This document shows positions 9,970 to 17,452 of a stretch of 64,000 nt of DNA, piece by piece. The notes beneath the pieces are model-generated. The model saw nothing but the letters and a program-made list of their open reading frames with translations. It was not told the DNA's origin and made no database searches. Source of the stretch: Halobacteriovorax marinus. GTDB taxonomy: Bacteria > Bdellovibrionota > Bacteriovoracia > Bacteriovoracales > Bacteriovoracaceae. How positions within the stretch are numbered: position 1 is the stretch's first letter; each line of letters opens with the position of its first letter. The position numbers and the translations under genes are program-made. The stretch lies in NCBI GenBank assembly GCA_002163155.1, contig MAAO01000002.1, positions 372,001-436,000 on the forward strand. Reading direction: 5' to 3'.

Positions 9970-10581
9970 ATGTTAGAACATTATTTAAGTTTATTTATTA
10001 AAGCGATATTTATTGAAAACCTCGCACTTTCATTCTTCCTTGGAATGTGTACTTTCTTAGCAGTTTCTAAGAAAGTTAAAACATCCCTAGGTCTTGGAGT
10101 TGCGGTTATTGTTGTTCAAGTCATTACAGTGCCTGTGAATAATCTTCTCTACACTTATCTCTTAAAAGAGAATGCTCTTGAGTGGGCCGGTGTGACAGGA
10201 GTTGATCTTTCATTCCTAGGACTTATTTCTTATATCGGTGTTATTGCAGCACTGGTTCAGATTTTAGAAATGGTTTTAGATAAGTTTTTTCCAGCACTCT
10301 ATGCTGCCCTTGGAATTTTCCTTCCTTTGATCACAGTGAACTGTGCCATCCTAGGTGGATCACTCTTCATGGTAGAGAGAGATTATAATTTCGCAGAAAG
10401 TTGTGTTTATGGTTTAGGTTCAGGAATTGGTTGGGCCCTTGCGATTGCAGCTCTTGCAGGAATTAGAGAAAAAATGAGATACAGCGATGTACCTGATGGT
10501 TTAAAAGGATTAGGAATTACCTTTATTACAGTAGGTCTTATGGCCTTAGGGTTCCTCTCTTTTTCAGGTATTCAACTTTAA
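9970..10581 (+). CDS. nqrE: Na+-NQR subunit E
   Basis: 203 residues, six membrane helices, partner of NqrD. The cysteine-bearing half-helices are visible as [15 protein letters not shown] and [20 protein letters not shown], the latter a signature of NqrE/RnfA. Maturation of the intersubunit iron centre is thought to need NqrM, present at 17.06 kb. Followed by a 27-base gap before nqrF, the largest gap in the operon. Confidence 0.97.
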   Translation: MLEHYLSLFIKAIFIENLALSFFLGMCTFLAVSKKVKTSLGLGVAVIVVQVITVPVNNLLYTYLLKENALEWAGVTGVDLSFLGLISYIGVIAALVQILEMVLDKFFPALYAALGIFLPLITVNCAILGGSLFMVERDYNFAESCVYGLGSGIGWALAIAALAGIREKMRYSDVPDGLKGLGITFITVGLMALGFLSFSGIQL

Positions 10582-10608
10582 TAACAATATTAGAGAAAGG
10601 TCATAATT

Positions 10609-11835
10609 ATGAATGAAATTATCCTTGGTGTTTTAATGTTTACAGTGGTTGTTTTGGCCCTTGTACTAATAATTCTCTTTGCTAAGTCAAAGTTGGTTAG
10701 TTCTGGAAATATTAAGCTCACAATCAACGGTGAAAAAACTGTTGAAATACCAGCAGGTGGAAAGTTACTAAACGCCCTTGCTGATCAAAAACTCTTTGTT
10801 TCTTCTGCCTGTGGTGGTGGTGGAACATGTGGACAGTGTAAAGTGAATGTTCACGCTGGTGGGGGAGAGATTCTAGATACAGAAACTTCTCACATCACTA
10901 AGAAAGAAGCAAAAGAAGGTTGTCGTCTTGCTTGTCAGGTTTCTATTAAAGAAGATATGGAAATCGAAGTTGAAGATGAAGTCTTTGGTGTTAAGAAATG
11001 GGAATGTACTGTTCTTTCTAACCACAATGTTGCGACTTTTATTAAAGAATTTAAAATCGGTCTACCTGCTGGTGAATCAGTTCCTTTCAAGGCCGGTGGA
11101 TTTATTCAAATTGAAAGGCCAGCAGGGCTTACAATAGATTACAAAAACTTTGATATTGAAGAAGAGTACAGAGCAGATTGGGACACTTTCAAAGTTTGGG
11201 ATAATATCTCAACTGTTGAAGATGAAACTATTAGAGCTTACTCTATGGCCAACTATCCTGAAGAAGAAGGAATGATCTTACTTAACATAAGAATCGCTTC
11301 CCCTCCTCCAAGGTCTCCGAAAGGAACACCTCCAGGGAAAATGTCTTCTTATATATTTGACTGTAAGCCAGGTGATAAAGTTACAATTTCTGGTCCGTTT
11401 GGAGAGTTCTTTGCTCGTGAAACTAATAAAGAAATGGTCTTTGTTGGTGGTGGAGCAGGTATGGCGCCAATGCGTTCACATATCTTCGATCAACTTAAGA
11501 GAATTAAGACTGATAGAAAGATGAGCTTCTGGTATGGAGCACGTTCTAAGAGAGAGATGTTCTACATTGAAGATTTTGATATGCTTCAAAGAGAAAATGA
11601 TAACTTCTATTGGCATTGTGCACTTTCAGATGCTCAGCCAGAAGATAAGTGGGAAGGTTACACTGGGTTTATTCACCAAGTTCTTCTTGATGAATACCTA
11701 AAGAGTCACCCAGCACCAGAAGATTGCGAGTACTACCTTTGTGGGCCTCCAATCATGAACAAGTGTGTAATTGATATGTTAATTGACCTAGGGGTTGAGG
11801 CTGAAGATATCATGCTTGATGATTTTGGTGGATAG
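10609..11835 (+). CDS. nqrF: Na+-NQR subunit F, NADH dehydrogenase (2Fe-2S, FAD)
   Basis: 408 residues, identical in length to Vibrio NqrF. It has an N-terminal membrane helix (4-25), a ferredoxin domain with cluster ligands Cys68, Cys74, Cys77 and Cys109, an FAD-binding RAYSMANYP motif, and an NADH-binding [12 protein letters not shown] block. The C-terminal end carries [10 protein letters not shown] and a terminal DDFGG. It takes electrons from NADH into the complex. Strong intrinsic terminator 33 bases downstream. Confidence 0.98.
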   Translation: MNEIILGVLMFTVVVLALVLIILFAKSKLVSSGNIKLTINGEKTVEIPAGGKLLNALADQKLFVSSACGGGGTCGQCKVNVHAGGGEILDTETSHITKKEAKEGCRLACQVSIKEDMEIEVEDEVFGVKKWECTVLSNHNVATFIKEFKIGLPAGESVPFKAGGFIQIERPAGLTIDYKNFDIEEEYRADWDTFKVWDNISTVEDETIRAYSMANYPEEEGMILLNIRIASPPPRSPKGTPPGKMSSYIFDCKPGDKVTISGPFGEFFARETNKEMVFVGGGAGMAPMRSHIFDQLKRIKTDRKMSFWYGARSKREMFYIEDFDMLQRENDNFYWHCALSDAQPEDKWEGYTGFIHQVLLDEYLKSHPAPEDCEYYLCGPPIMNKCVIDMLIDLGVEAEDIMLDDFGG

Positions 11836-11867
11836 AGATTACCAATTCAAATTACTTTTTTAATGAG

Positions 11868-11895
11868 AAGGCCGCTTTATTAGCGGCCTTTTTTA
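11868..11895 (+). terminator. Intrinsic terminator of the nqr operon
   Basis: Nine-base perfect stem AAGGCCGCT (11868-11876) with AGCGGCCTT (11882-11890), 5-base loop, followed by a run of Ts to 11895. It is placed 33 bases after the nqrF stop and is the strongest terminator in the window. Confidence 0.92.
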
Positions 11896-11968
11896 TTGTC
11901 TAATATCTAGACACGTCTAAACATATTACAAACTACTAACTGTAACTAGCTGTTATTATTATCACTTC

Positions 11969-11985
11969 TTGGCACATCTATTGCT
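11969..11985 (+). promoter_or_regulatory. Sigma-54 (RpoN) promoter, -24/-12
   Basis: TTGGCACATCTATTGCT matches the published RpoN consensus (TTGGCAC, R, four bases, TTGCW) at every defined position, with GG (11971-11972) and GC (11983-11984) exactly ten bases apart. The predicted start of transcription is near 11996, giving a leader of about 23 bases that contains AAAGGGG as ribosome site for the exported protein at 12019. The only sigma-54 site of this quality that I found in the window. Confidence 0.85.
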
Positions 11986-12018
11986 CTTATAAGGGAAATA
12001 CTTTTAAAGGGGATATAT

Positions 12019-12738
12019 ATGAGAAATCTAAAATTTATAGCAGTTGTCTTATTGTCTATTGTTTCACTAAGTCCAAAATTTGGAATTCAAAACTCAAGAG
12101 ATATCTCTTCAGTTGATTGTATAGACTGTGTATCGAACTCAGAGGTATCAACTCATTCTAACCAAGTTGAAAAAGCAGTAGAGAAAATTACTAAATCTAT
12201 TCCTAAACTAACAGGAAATGCAGGAACCTTTGCTAAACTAAAAACAGGCCAGAAGTGTGAAGCTTTCTATTCTGATAAGCATAAGAGTACCGGTAGACTT
12301 ACAAAAGATATTCAATACCACCTACCTATTAATGATGAAATGTTCGAAGACGATAGTGAAGCACAAAATGCTTTCTATATGGAATCCGTTGTTAAAGGTC
12401 GTATGAAGTCTAAGAGAGAAGTTAAGCCCTATATAGGAAAGTCTATGGAAGGTGATATCTTTATGATTGAGAAAGCTTATAGAGGAGCAAGCCTCGTTGG
12501 ATATAATATTACAGTTTCTTTTTGTTCACTTGAAAAGAAATCAGGAAAGAAGTTAATTCATGACAGTAGAAAATTAGTCAATATGGGAGTGCTTTCTGTA
12601 ACATTCGGAGAAGCGAGTTCATGTGGTGATTTTTATGACATAGATAATGCTGAAATGGGTATGGTTTCAAAAGGTAAAGGTCTCTTTAATAGCGATGTAC
12701 CTTTTCAAAAAATGATAAGTTCAATTGATTGCGAATAA
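12019..12738 (+). CDS. Exported cysteine-containing hypothetical protein, sigma-54 controlled
   Basis: 239 residues with an N-terminal export signal (MRNLKFIAVVLLSIVSLS) and no further membrane segment. The mature part contains about seven cysteines (DCIDC near 35-38, KCEAF, FCSLEK, SSCGDFYD and a C-terminal DCE), suggesting disulfide bonds in the periplasm or outside the cell. No recognisable catalytic motif. The gene is monocistronic: a consensus sigma-54 promoter lies at 11969-11985 and an intrinsic terminator follows at 12748. This means production needs an RpoN activator, so the protein is probably made only under a particular condition or life stage (inference). Confidence 0.85.
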   Translation: MRNLKFIAVVLLSIVSLSPKFGIQNSRDISSVDCIDCVSNSEVSTHSNQVEKAVEKITKSIPKLTGNAGTFAKLKTGQKCEAFYSDKHKSTGRLTKDIQYHLPINDEMFEDDSEAQNAFYMESVVKGRMKSKREVKPYIGKSMEGDIFMIEKAYRGASLVGYNITVSFCSLEKKSGKKLIHDSRKLVNMGVLSVTFGEASSCGDFYDIDNAEMGMVSKGKGLFNSDVPFQKMISSIDCE

Positions 12739-12747
12739 TATCTATTA

Positions 12748-12774
12748 GGCCACAACCCCAGTGGCCAATTTTTT
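12748..12774 (+). terminator. Intrinsic terminator of the sigma-54 transcript
   Basis: GGCCAC (12748-12753) pairs with GTGGCC (12761-12766) around a 7-base loop, followed by AA and six Ts. It starts 9 bases after the stop codon of the exported protein. Confidence 0.88.
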
Positions 12775-12837
12775 CACTATAGATTCCTAAACTTTTTTGC
12801 TTTATTCTTTTAAGTATTAAATGACTTAGGAGAAAAT

Positions 12838-13152
12838 ATGTTACTTTCAAATATTGAAACAATCCCCGGAAAGAAAGTTGTTGAGTTCTTTGGTCTAGCA
12901 ACTGGATCTACTGTAAGGGCGAAACACTTTGGTAAAGACCTCATGGCAGGACTAAAGAATATAGTTGGTGGAGAGCTCACGGGCTATAGTGAGCTTCTCA
13001 CTGAATCCCGCGAAGAGGCGATGCAGAGAATGATCGCACAGGCGAAGAACTCCGGAGCCAATGCCATCGTTAATGTTCGTTTTTCAACTTCATCTGTAGC
13101 TCAAGGAGCAGCTGAGCTTTATTGTTATGGAACAGCTGTAAGAGTGGAGTAA
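12838..13152 (+). CDS. ybjQ: YbjQ / UPF0145 family protein
   Basis: 104 residues, full length for the YbjQ family. It shows the family's blocks: an N-terminal TTIPGK-like strand (IETIPGKKVVEF), GLATGSTV, the GGELTGYSELL turn, REEAMQRMIAQAKNSGANAIVNVRF and a C-terminal YGTAVRV. YbjQ proteins form a pentameric, dodecin-like fold; their biochemical role is not settled. Good ribosome site (AGGAG). It is first of three tightly packed genes, followed by a membrane-anchored paralogue and an M48 protease. Confidence 0.93.
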   Translation: MLLSNIETIPGKKVVEFFGLATGSTVRAKHFGKDLMAGLKNIVGGELTGYSELLTESREEAMQRMIAQAKNSGANAIVNVRFSTSSVAQGAAELYCYGTAVRVE

Positions 13153-13155
13153 GAG

Positions 13156-13608
13156 TTGGAACAGTTAGTAATATTTGGTGTTTTGATTGTTCTAGGTTTT
13201 ACATTTGGAAAAGCAAACGAAAAGAAACATTACAAATCAATAAGAGAAAGAGAAAAGTCATCTCGATCAATTGCTGTGGTCAATTTTAAGAAACCTCCTT
13301 TTGATGATTCTAAAATAGAGGATCAGAAATTAGTTATTGGAGCTACCGTAATCTCAATTGATTACTTTAAGCTCATTTCAGCAGGACTTAAGTCTCTCTT
13401 TGGAGGAAGGCTTAGAAGTTATGAATCATTAGTTGATAGAGGTAGAAGAGAAGCGATACTTAGAATGAAAGAAGAAGCGAAAGGTTTTAATATGATTTTA
13501 AATGTTCGAATTGAAACTTCTTCTATTTCTAAGGGGCCGAAAAATAATAGTGTTGGAAGTCTTGAAGTTCTGGCCTATGGAACAGCAATTAAAGTTAATG
13601 AAGTATAG
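13156..13608 (+). CDS. Membrane-anchored YbjQ paralogue
   Basis: 150 residues. An N-terminal hydrophobic helix (about 3-17) and a basic linker precede a YbjQ-like domain (VIGATVISIDYFKLI, FGGRLRSYESLVDRGRREAILRMKEEA, NVRIETSS, YGTAIKV) clearly related to the gene just upstream. Start is TTG 13156, with GGAG six bases before it, three bases after the ybjQ stop. A short insertion (KGPKNNSVGS) precedes the last strand. The helix suggests that this copy tethers the YbjQ-type oligomer to the membrane, next to the membrane protease encoded downstream (inference). Confidence 0.85.
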   Translation: MEQLVIFGVLIVLGFTFGKANEKKHYKSIREREKSSRSIAVVNFKKPPFDDSKIEDQKLVIGATVISIDYFKLISAGLKSLFGGRLRSYESLVDRGRREAILRMKEEAKGFNMILNVRIETSSISKGPKNNSVGSLEVLAYGTAIKVNEV

Positions 13609-14410
13609 TCCCAAAAATCTTGAAAATGAAGTCAACGTAGGTAAGGGAAGTCCTCTAAAAGACTTTTTTAAAATGTTGGCTTCAACACTTGTGATCCTCT
13701 CCATTACATTTATTATTTTTGAATTAAGTATAAATGTCTTAGTTAAAAATATTCCAGATAGTTTTGAAGAGAAATTACACAACTTTGTATTTAAAAAGTT
13801 CTATGCAAGTTACCAGCAAAATGAAAAAGAAAAGAATGTTCAAATAATTCTAAATAAGTTACTAGAGCATTCAGTGTTAAAGACAAAAGAATTTCAAATT
13901 AAAATAATAGAAGACGATTCAGAAAACGCCCTTGCTCACATGGGAGGAAGGATTGTCATTCATGAAAAACTTTTAAAGGAAACAAAGACTGAGAACTCTC
14001 TGGCATTAGTTTTGTCCCATGAATTAGGTCACTATAAATACCGTCATCACCTGCAAGGTTTAGGAAAAGCTGTCATTATTCTCTCCATTTCCCTTGCTGC
14101 AAATGGATCTGGTGATTTCTTCAATGATTATATATCGAAGGCGCTAAAATTTAATATTCTAAGATCAAATAGAGATGCAGAGAGGGAGGCCGATAGTTTT
14201 TCCATTGATCTCCTTCACAGGAGCTATGGTCATTTTAATGGAGCATTTAGTTTCTTTGAAAGAATAAGTAAGCTTTCTTCAGAGTCTAAAGTCTTTGGTA
14301 AGTACTTTCAAACTCATCCGCTGCCAAAAGAGAGAATAGTATTTTTAACAGAGTTATCTCTTAAGAAGAAAGATCAAAAACCTGGAAAAATAATCCCTTA
14401 TGAGTATTAA
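13598..14410 (+). CDS. Membrane-anchored M48-type zinc metalloprotease
   Basis: 270 residues from ATG 13598, which overlaps the previous gene by 11 bases; an ATG at 13577 is an alternative, and neither has a strong ribosome site. One membrane helix near residues 28-48, then a soluble domain with the zinc motif HELGHYKYRHH at about 140 and the third-ligand block READSFSIDLL at about 195. A C-terminal HPLPKERI typical of M48 peptidases follows. Related proteins act in envelope quality control (HtpX, BepA, LoiP). Its operon with two YbjQ proteins suggests that these regulate or partner the protease. Ends one base from the convergent kinase gene. Confidence 0.88.
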   Translation: MKYSPKNLENEVNVGKGSPLKDFFKMLASTLVILSITFIIFELSINVLVKNIPDSFEEKLHNFVFKKFYASYQQNEKEKNVQIILNKLLEHSVLKTKEFQIKIIEDDSENALAHMGGRIVIHEKLLKETKTENSLALVLSHELGHYKYRHHLQGLGKAVIILSISLAANGSGDFFNDYISKALKFNILRSNRDAEREADSFSIDLLHRSYGHFNGAFSFFERISKLSSESKVFGKYFQTHPLPKERIVFLTELSLKKKDQKPGKIIPYEY

Positions 14411-14411
14411 A

Positions 14412-15911
14412 TTAAGAAGATAAACTTTTAGTTGATTTTATGTGCTTCGAAGGGATGAATCCTCCTGCTAGAAAAATCCCATGAGGCGTGTGCCAATTCA
14501 CTGGAAGCGTTACTTTAAAACAAGTATTTGGACAAGTCTCATCAATAGATAAGTTCCCACCGTATTTCTCCGCTATACTTCCACTTATGCTAAGGCCCAG
14601 ACCTGTGCCCTTACCAAAGGGTTTTGTTGTGTAAAAAGGCTCCAATATTTTCTTGTGAAGTTCTATTGGAATACCAGTTCCTGAATCTAAGACCTTAATG
14701 GAGGCCTCTTTGGTACCAACTTCAATAATAATTTTAATCCATTTTTCTTTTAGGTGAGAGATTGCATCGTAAGAATTATTTAGTAAATTTAGAAAAATTT
14801 GAGATATTTCAACAGGATTAGTCTTTAAACAAGCAAATGTTTCTAAATGATTTGAATCTACATAAATTCCTTCGTTCTTAAATTTTTCCTGGCAAAGAAT
14901 CAATGTGTCTTCAATGATGGAAGCGAGGGATATATTTTGAATATCACTATCATCAGACTTTCTAGAAACTTTTGATAATGAATCTACTATTTTCTTTATT
15001 CTCATCGTTGTTTTTTCAATTTTCTGAGCGTAATTCAAAAGCTGTTCACTACTTAAGTTTTCATCCTTAGATAATCTTTTAAGTTTTTGAGCGTAGCCTG
15101 AAATAATGGCCAAGGGATTATTTATCTCATGTCCTATACTTCCGGCCATTCTTCCAATAGATGCCATCTTATCTATCTCGCAATTATTTTCAACTTCAAT
15201 CTTTTGCTCTGTCATATCTAGTAGAGAGCCTACGATTGAAACAGGTTGTCCTTTTTCATCTGTTATGGCCCTACCAACGGATTTTAAAAACTTTCTCTTC
15301 TTAGAATATGTCTCTATTTCATGAGAGAATTCAAAGTAACCACTCTTGAAACACTCTTCAAACTTTGTGACATATAAAATTTTAGTATCTTTGCTAATCG
15401 AATTTATCCAATAGTCTTCATTAACTTCAATATGAGTTGGAATTTCGTGTATTTCTCGTAACTCTTTAGAGCAATTTATAACTTTATTCTTTAAGTCATA
15501 TTCCCAAAAACCTAACTTAAACATCTTTGCGACTTCAAAGAGTTTCGCTTCATCTCTTAGAGCATTCTCCTGTAATTTGTAGAGTTCAGAAATATTTCGA
15601 ATAACACAGAGAACGTGTTCTGAATCTAGTATGGGAATGAGGGCAAGATTGTAATGTTTCGAATTTTTTTGAAAGTTAAAATTATAAGTTGAAAGAGAAG
15701 TTGTCACTTTTTGAAGTGACGTAATTAGGTCCATTTGCGAACTTACTGGAAGTAAGTTTTGAAGATAACAATTAACTAGATTTTTTGAGGTCTGCTCTTC
15801 GAAATGTTTGCTATAGAAAATGACCTTACCGTGGTGATCAATTTCATAAATATGATCTTCGAGGTGATTTAAAAAAAACTCAAATTTGTCTTTATTATCA
15901 ATATGACTCAT
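14412..15911 (-). CDS. Cytoplasmic PAS-domain sensor histidine kinase (orphan)
   Basis: 499 residues, no membrane helix. Two PAS domains (about 8-110 and 125-235, the second ending in the PAC-like SIVGSLLDMTEQ) precede HisKA with GSIGHEINNPLAII (His261) and an HATPase with NPVEISQIFLNLLNNSYDAI, DSGTGIP and GTGLGLSIS. A roughly 35-residue non-conserved tail follows. The HEINNPL form of the H box is typical of the NtrB-like kinases of deltaproteobacteria and Bdellovibrionota. No response regulator is next to it. Diverges from apbE with 124 bases between them. Confidence 0.93.
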   Translation of the reverse strand: MSHIDNKDKFEFFLNHLEDHIYEIDHHGKVIFYSKHFEEQTSKNLVNCYLQNLLPVSSQMDLITSLQKVTTSLSTYNFNFQKNSKHYNLALIPILDSEHVLCVIRNISELYKLQENALRDEAKLFEVAKMFKLGFWEYDLKNKVINCSKELREIHEIPTHIEVNEDYWINSISKDTKILYVTKFEECFKSGYFEFSHEIETYSKKRKFLKSVGRAITDEKGQPVSIVGSLLDMTEQKIEVENNCEIDKMASIGRMAGSIGHEINNPLAIISGYAQKLKRLSKDENLSSEQLLNYAQKIEKTTMRIKKIVDSLSKVSRKSDDSDIQNISLASIIEDTLILCQEKFKNEGIYVDSNHLETFACLKTNPVEISQIFLNLLNNSYDAISHLKEKWIKIIIEVGTKEASIKVLDSGTGIPIELHKKILEPFYTTKPFGKGTGLGLSISGSIAEKYGGNLSIDETCPNTCFKVTLPVNWHTPHGIFLAGGFIPSKHIKSTKSLSS

Positions 15912-16035
15912 TGTTAATACCTCTTTTCACACCCTTTACACCATAATTTGCGACTATAATCAATATAAAATGTTTAATAACGTATATTCTTTAATTAGAT
16001 TAGCTAAAGGGTTAAAAATTTGATAATTAGCAATT

Positions 16036-17049
16036 ATGAAAATTATCTTATTGTGCAGTATTCTCCTCTCCTTACTTTCTTGTTCTCCATCAAGTAAGTT
16101 GTTGAAATTTGAAGGAAAAACCATGGGGACGACCTATCATATACGTTATATAGGTAAGGGAAGTACTGATAAATCTCCCATTTTTAAAGAAGAAGTAGAT
16201 AAGCGCTTACAAAGCATTAATCAAAGTATGTCGACCTATATTCCAACTTCTGAACTCTCAGTTTTTAACAAGAGTCGGTCCTTAGAGTGGCAAGTTATTT
16301 CAGCTGAATTGTTGAAAGTCGTAAAGCACGCTTTGGTAGTTGGAGAAAAAAGTCATGGCGCCTTCGATCCAACTATTGGACCTCTAGTTAATCTGTGGGG
16401 ATTCGGACCTAAGGGAAAGAGGGAAGTTCCTTCTAAAGAATCAATTCACAATGCTCTTAAGAATGTCGGTTTAGATAAGATTGAGTTAGATTACAAAAAA
16501 CTTCTTTGGAAGAAGATGACTAAAGATGTCTACGTTGATCTGTCCGCTCTAGCTAAAGGTTTTGGTGTTGATGAAGTCGCCAATATATTAGAGGAACAAG
16601 GTATCCTGAATTATATGGTTGAGATTGGTGGCGAAGTCAAAACTATGGGTTCAAAGGGAAGTAAACCTTGGATCATAGCGATTGAATCTCCAGGTTTGGA
16701 AAAAGAAGCAGGTCCATACCAAAGGTTACTTGAATTAAAAACACACTCCCTAGCTACTAGTGGTAATTATAGAAACTTCTTTAAACAAGGAGATACTCAC
16801 TATTCACACACTATTGATTTTAAGACTGGTAAGCCTGTGTCACATACACTTGCTAGTGTTAGTGTTGCAGATAGTGCGTCTTGTATGAACGCTGATGCAT
16901 GGGCCACGGCTTTAATGTCCATGGGTGTTGAAAAAGGTTTTAAAGTGGCTGAGCAGTTAAAAATTGCTGCTTACTTTATATATAAATTAGACTCATCGAG
17001 TGAATTTGTCATAAAGCAAACAACAGAGTTTACCAAACTTAATTTATAG
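16036..17049 (+). CDS. apbE: FAD:protein FMN transferase ApbE, lipoprotein
   Basis: Transfers FMN from FAD onto threonines of NqrB and NqrC in the periplasm. 337 residues, lipoprotein signal with lipobox LLSC (lipid-bearing Cys at about 16). Family motifs are visible: MGTTYHIRY, FDPTIGPLVNLWGFG, DLSALAKGFGVDEVA, VEIGGEVKTMG and the metal-site DADAWATALMSMG-type block near the C-terminus (MNADAWATALMSMG). Together with the adjacent nqrM it supplies the accessory functions for the nqr operon 4 kb upstream. The two are commonly next to nqrF in Vibrio; here a protease operon and a kinase intervene. Confidence 0.97.
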   Translation: MKIILLCSILLSLLSCSPSSKLLKFEGKTMGTTYHIRYIGKGSTDKSPIFKEEVDKRLQSINQSMSTYIPTSELSVFNKSRSLEWQVISAELLKVVKHALVVGEKSHGAFDPTIGPLVNLWGFGPKGKREVPSKESIHNALKNVGLDKIELDYKKLLWKKMTKDVYVDLSALAKGFGVDEVANILEEQGILNYMVEIGGEVKTMGSKGSKPWIIAIESPGLEKEAGPYQRLLELKTHSLATSGNYRNFFKQGDTHYSHTIDFKTGKPVSHTLASVSVADSASCMNADAWATALMSMGVEKGFKVAEQLKIAAYFIYKLDSSSEFVIKQTTEFTKLNL

Positions 17050-17058
17050 GTATTTTAT

Positions 17059-17295
17059 ATGAAAATGTTCTTAGTTTCTCTTATTGTAATGCTTGCTGCA
17101 ATCTCAGGAATGGCCGTAGGGGTTATTTTTAGCAATAAAAAATTAAAAGGTTCTTGTGGAGGACTTGGAAAACTCATGGGTGATGACTGTTCTTTTTGTG
17201 ACAAGAAAGATGAGTGTGATAAGTCTTCTGAGAATAAAGAAGATTGTTTAAAAATTGATGAAACAACTAATACGGTTTCTTTAAATATATCGTAA
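17059..17295 (+). CDS. nqrM: Na+-NQR maturation protein NqrM
   Basis: 78 residues: an N-terminal membrane helix (4-25, ending AVGVIFSNKKLKGSCGGLG), followed by the conserved cysteines of the NqrM/DUF539 family (GSCGGL, DDCSFCDKKDEC). NqrM is required in Vibrio for assembling the iron centre between NqrD and NqrE. The C-terminal tail here, with another cysteine (EDCLKID), is longer than the classical short form. Nine bases after apbE with a short ribosome site, so the two form an operon. Confidence 0.93.
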   Translation: MKMFLVSLIVMLAAISGMAVGVIFSNKKLKGSCGGLGKLMGDDCSFCDKKDECDKSSENKEDCLKIDETTNTVSLNIS

Positions 17296-17452
17296 ATGGC
17301 CCACATTAACGCCTAGTCCTTGAACACTAGACCTTTCTTCTCCAGTAACGAACTAGGCAAATTTCTCCAAAAACATTTCTAATTCATCCATTATTCAATT
17401 CTCAGTAAATTACCTCGATAAGACAATAGAACTATTGTGAACAGAGGACTTC

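Noticed and set aside
17311-17358. GCCTAGT...ACTAGGC inverted repeat upstream of the long coiled-coil gene
   Set aside because: Seven-base arms separated by 34 bases; too weak to call a regulatory site or terminator.
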